A DNA stretch of 64,000 nucleotides from Marinomonas spartinae. Its GTDB lineage: Bacteria; Pseudomonadota; Gammaproteobacteria; Pseudomonadales; Marinomonadaceae. Below are positions 61,669 to 64,000 of this stretch, piece after piece. Both the position numbers and the translations under genes were made by a program. Below the pieces are notes generated by a model. That model made no database searches, was not told where the DNA came from, and saw only the letters and a list, made by a program, of their open reading frames with translations. The stretch lies in assembly GCF_016461715.1 (NCBI RefSeq), contig NZ_JAEMUI010000001.1, forward strand, positions 124,001-188,000. The letters are read 5' to 3'. Within the stretch, counting starts at the first letter, position 1; each line of letters opens with the position of its first letter.

Positions 61669-62610
61669 TTAGTATTGACTCTCTAATAGATGAACAGCGT
61701 GTTCTGTCACGCTTTCGATGTCGATGGTTTTAATATCTTGGCCTGTTTGTGGAATCACTTTACGAGACAATGCGTGGTTAAGAAACCATTCGGGGTTGGG
61801 TTCTCTGTAGATACCGATATAGGGTTTTTGTAAGCACTGAGCAATATGAGATGGACCACAATCGTTGGCAATGGTCAAATTGCATCGACTGGCTAATTGG
61901 GCAATGTCTTTAATCGGTATGTTGGTGTGCAACGACAAATTATTGGATTCGGCCATTAATGCTTTCATGATATTGATTTCTTCTGTTTCGTCTGGCCCTA
62001 ATAAAACATGAAGATGACAGGTTTTATTCAGTTGTGTTGCGATGGCATTGCCTGCTGCGATGAAGTTATCAATGCCCCATTTTTTGATCTCGCCTGCTCC
62101 TCCTCCTGGCATTAATAACAGATTGAGTTGTGTTGTCGCTACCTGCAAAGAAGAGCTTTGAGCCAGAACTTGGAATGGGGCCGCCAGAGCTGGTAAAAGT
62201 GCCGATTCTTCTTTTATGAATATCTTTAAGTAGTTGAGGGCTCGATATTCATCGTCACACATTTTATTGTATTGCGTAGCCGTTAATTCAATCAAAAAGT
62301 CATTAGCTACTAAATCAAAGACTTGCCCCCCCTTAAGCGCTTTATACATAATCATAAGGAATCGATTGTTGGGGCGTAAATTCAACAGGTTGTCGCACTT
62401 GTTGAGTTGTTTTAAGTCGTCCATGCGATGTTTTGAATGGATACACTCCTGTACCCAGGGCAACTGGCTATAAATCCAAGACACATTGTTTTTAGATAAG
62501 AGTACCAGTGGCTTTTTTTGACAATAGTGCTCACTAAAAAAGTGGAGTACTGGAATCGTTGTGATTTGAGCACCAAAGTGCGGCCTGTTCCTGAGTAAGA
62601 CGACGTTCAT
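61669..62610 (-). CDS. Heptosyltransferase-family protein (GT9)
   Basis: A 313-residue GT9 protein similar to LPS heptosyltransferases. Motifs: [25 protein letters not shown] at the N-terminus, LLLMPGGGAGEIKKWGIDNF (nucleotide-sugar loop) and NDCGPSHIAQCLQKPYIGIY near the C-terminus, equivalent to the NDSG-x-HxAAA of WaaC/F. It is more divergent than the neighbouring WaaF. It overlaps waaF by 4 bp. Confidence 0.85.
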   Translation of the reverse strand: MNVVLLRNRPHFGAQITTIPVLHFFSEHYCQKKPLVLLSKNNVSWIYSQLPWVQECIHSKHRMDDLKQLNKCDNLLNLRPNNRFLMIMYKALKGGQVFDLVANDFLIELTATQYNKMCDDEYRALNYLKIFIKEESALLPALAAPFQVLAQSSSLQVATTQLNLLLMPGGGAGEIKKWGIDNFIAAGNAIATQLNKTCHLHVLLGPDETEEINIMKALMAESNNLSLHTNIPIKDIAQLASRCNLTIANDCGPSHIAQCLQKPYIGIYREPNPEWFLNHALSRKVIPQTGQDIKTIDIESVTEHAVHLLESQY

Positions 62611-63611
62611 TGTGGGAGAATGGTCCTTATAACGATGTCAGGAGTGAGTTGGTTTTGACAGTTTGTGTGCCCAAGAGGGCAGGTTCGTTTAAAACAGGGT
62701 GAGCAGTCCAGATGAAGACTATGGATGGTTTTGTTCTGTGTTAAAGGAGGAGTGAACTTCTCGCTGGTCGAACCGTAAATACCATGGACTTCGGTCCCCA
62801 CTGCGGCGGCAACATGCATTAAACCAGAATCATTACTGACCGCTTTATCGGCGGCGGCCAGCAAGTCGATGGCATCGACGAGTTTGGTTTTTCCGCATAA
62901 ATTAACCGCGTACTGTCCCAGTCCTTGTATGATTTGCTCTCCTCCTTCCACATCTTTTGGCCCCCCTAAGACCCAGACCTGATAGCCTGCTTCAATAACT
63001 CTTTTTGCTAAATCGTGAAAATAGGCAAGAGGCCATTGTTTCGATGGGCCATATTCCGCGCCAGCCATAAGGGCAATGGCAGGACGATCTGATAGTTGGT
63101 AGGTGTGGTAAAGTGCTTGTTGATTGTCTAAGTCGACCCGAAGTGACGGGTGGGGGATAGTGCTTGGCGCGCTATGTAAGTTTTCTGGCAGTCCAAGGGA
63201 GACAAAGCGCTTAACTGTCTGGTCAAGGAGCTTTTTATCGAGCTTACGGCGTTCGTTGAGCAACAGATAGCGCTGCTCGCCTAAAAAGCCTACGCGATGT
63301 TTTGCTTTAGCAAAGAATGGGACTAAAGCCGATTTCCATGAGCGCGGCATGACAATGGCGTGATCATACTGTTCATCGCGAAGGGAATGACCGAGCTTGC
63401 GGCGTGTACTAATGCCCCATTCCCCATGCCCTGTCGGTAGTGTAATAGCGCGGCGAACTTCCGGCATTCTAGCCAGTATCGGTGAGGACCAGTTAGGGCC
63501 AATAACATCAATAATTGCCTCTTTATCACGCTGTTTTAACGTAATAAAGAGACTTTGAGCCATGACCATGTCACCTACCCATGAAGGGCCGACGATTAGG
63601 TATTTAGCCAT
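62607..63611 (-). CDS. waaF: ADP-heptose:LPS heptosyltransferase II
   Basis: Adds the second heptose to the LPS inner core. The 334-residue protein begins [21 protein letters not shown], then [39 protein letters not shown], the [28 protein letters not shown] motif and [17 protein letters not shown] at the end. Overlaps hldD by 8 bp and the next gene by 4 bp, so all are co-transcribed. Confidence 0.95.
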   Translation of the reverse strand: MAKYLIVGPSWVGDMVMAQSLFITLKQRDKEAIIDVIGPNWSSPILARMPEVRRAITLPTGHGEWGISTRRKLGHSLRDEQYDHAIVMPRSWKSALVPFFAKAKHRVGFLGEQRYLLLNERRKLDKKLLDQTVKRFVSLGLPENLHSAPSTIPHPSLRVDLDNQQALYHTYQLSDRPAIALMAGAEYGPSKQWPLAYFHDLAKRVIEAGYQVWVLGGPKDVEGGEQIIQGLGQYAVNLCGKTKLVDAIDLLAAADKAVSNDSGLMHVAAAVGTEVHGIYGSTSEKFTPPLTQNKTIHSLHLDCSPCFKRTCPLGHTNCQNQLTPDIVIRTILPQ

Positions 63612-64000
63612 TCGTATCCAACCAGTTCAGGTAGTCTTGAACACCTTGTGCTAAACCACGGAAGCTACCTTGATAGCCCGCTTCACGAAGTTTGCCGATG
63701 TCCGCTTGTGTGAAGCTCTGGTAGGCTCCTTTTAAATGTTCAGGAAAAGGAATGTATTCGATCTCGCCACGTTGGTAATGGTCAATAACGGTTTCAGCGA
63801 TAGTTCTAAAGGGTTCTGCTTTACCTGTCCCCAAGTTAAAAATACCAGATTTATCGGTATTGTCTAAAAACCACAGTTTGGTTTTGACTAAGTCTTCAAC
63901 ATAGATGAAGTCTCGGCTTTGCCCACCGGCCTCATAACCATCGTAAGCACCAAATAACTTTGGATTTTCACCTTCCAATACCTGATTACGAAGGTGGAAA
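63604..64000 (-). CDS. hldD: ADP-L-glycero-D-manno-heptose-6-epimerase (HldD), C-terminal part; 5' end outside window
   Basis: The last 132 residues or so of the SDR-type epimerase that makes the LPS core sugar ADP-L-glycero-D-manno-heptose. The frame stays open to the window edge ([16 protein letters not shown]). It shows [42 protein letters not shown] and [24 protein letters not shown], all standard for HldD. First gene of the waa operon in this window, overlapping waaF. Confidence 0.94.
   Translation of the reverse strand, partial: FHLRNQVLEGENPKLFGAYDGYEAGGQSRDFIYVEDLVKTKLWFLDNTDKSGIFNLGTGKAEPFRTIAETVIDHYQRGEIEYIPFPEHLKGAYQSFTQADIGKLREAGYQGSFRGLAQGVQDYLNWLDTNG

Overview
The window (roughly 45-47% G+C by eye) looks like chromosomal DNA of a marine gammaproteobacterium of the Oceanospirillales, most like Marinomonas. 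The basis is gene content and protein style: FabY-type ketosynthase, a TRAP transporter, BetI with a choline ABC importer, YtfQRT-YjfF, SuhB/TrmJ, Lon and an LPS-core heptosyltransferase cluster. The genus is inferred; no search was run. Nearly all of it is intact coding sequence with short intergenic gaps. No tRNA, rRNA, transposase or prophage gene was recognised.

Layout. 1-7.3 kb: the 3' end of parE; the NAD-salvage unit nrtR / prs-nadV with paired NrtR-like operators; a UPF0149 gene; an aromatic/aspartate aminotransferase; a Methyltransf_32 enzyme. 7.4-7.6 kb: a decayed CRISPR array of three type I-E-like repeats at an exact 61-bp period, followed in near register by one I-F-like repeat, with no cas genes in the window. 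7.6-12.2 kb: an EAL phosphodiesterase, an alpha/beta hydrolase, a pirin divergent from a YhaJ-like LysR regulator, and an AEC permease. 12.3-20.5 kb, all on the minus strand: the galactofuranose importer ytfQRT-yjfF, a Gfo/Idh/MocA oxidoreductase with a natural poly-His tail, yceH, a fatty-acid-hydroxylase-type membrane protein and a DUF1801 protein. 20.6-25.9 kb: a PatB/MalY C-S lyase, then betI-choXWV under a clear BetI-type operator. 26-32.9 kb: a catabolic operon dctQMP plus three subunits of an HcnABC / opine-oxidase / D-hydroxyproline-dehydrogenase type flavoenzyme, with a divergent LysR gene. 32.9-33.1 kb: a fold-back MITE with a TTA target duplication.

33.4-45.1 kb: MFS transporter, argO/argP, galU, a suhB whose catalytic residues are lost, trmJ, gnd, pckA, and a TatD / degenerate SDR / small membrane protein operon. 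45.2-53.2 kb: fabY, a Bax-like glucosaminidase, yqjG, a GGDEF cyclase, a candidate structured RNA, a TetR/LysE-type exporter pair and upp. 53.5-59.6 kb: lon, a MATE exporter, tlyA, sseA and one unknown small gene. 59.8-64 kb: the LPS-core operon hldD-waaF-GT9-GT2-GT4, with hldD running off the end.

Themes. Two solute-uptake clusters (choline ABC, TRAP) each carry a strong hairpin directly after the binding-protein gene, which would allow more of that protein than of its partners. An 11-base word, GAGACCTTTGC, occurs at two hairpins that follow genes and at the MITE terminus, suggesting a dispersed repeat family that also supplies mRNA 3' ends. The strongest biological oddity is the SuhB pseudoenzyme: its fold-level motifs are kept while the metal ligands are replaced, which fits selection for the Nus-factor role rather than phosphatase activity.
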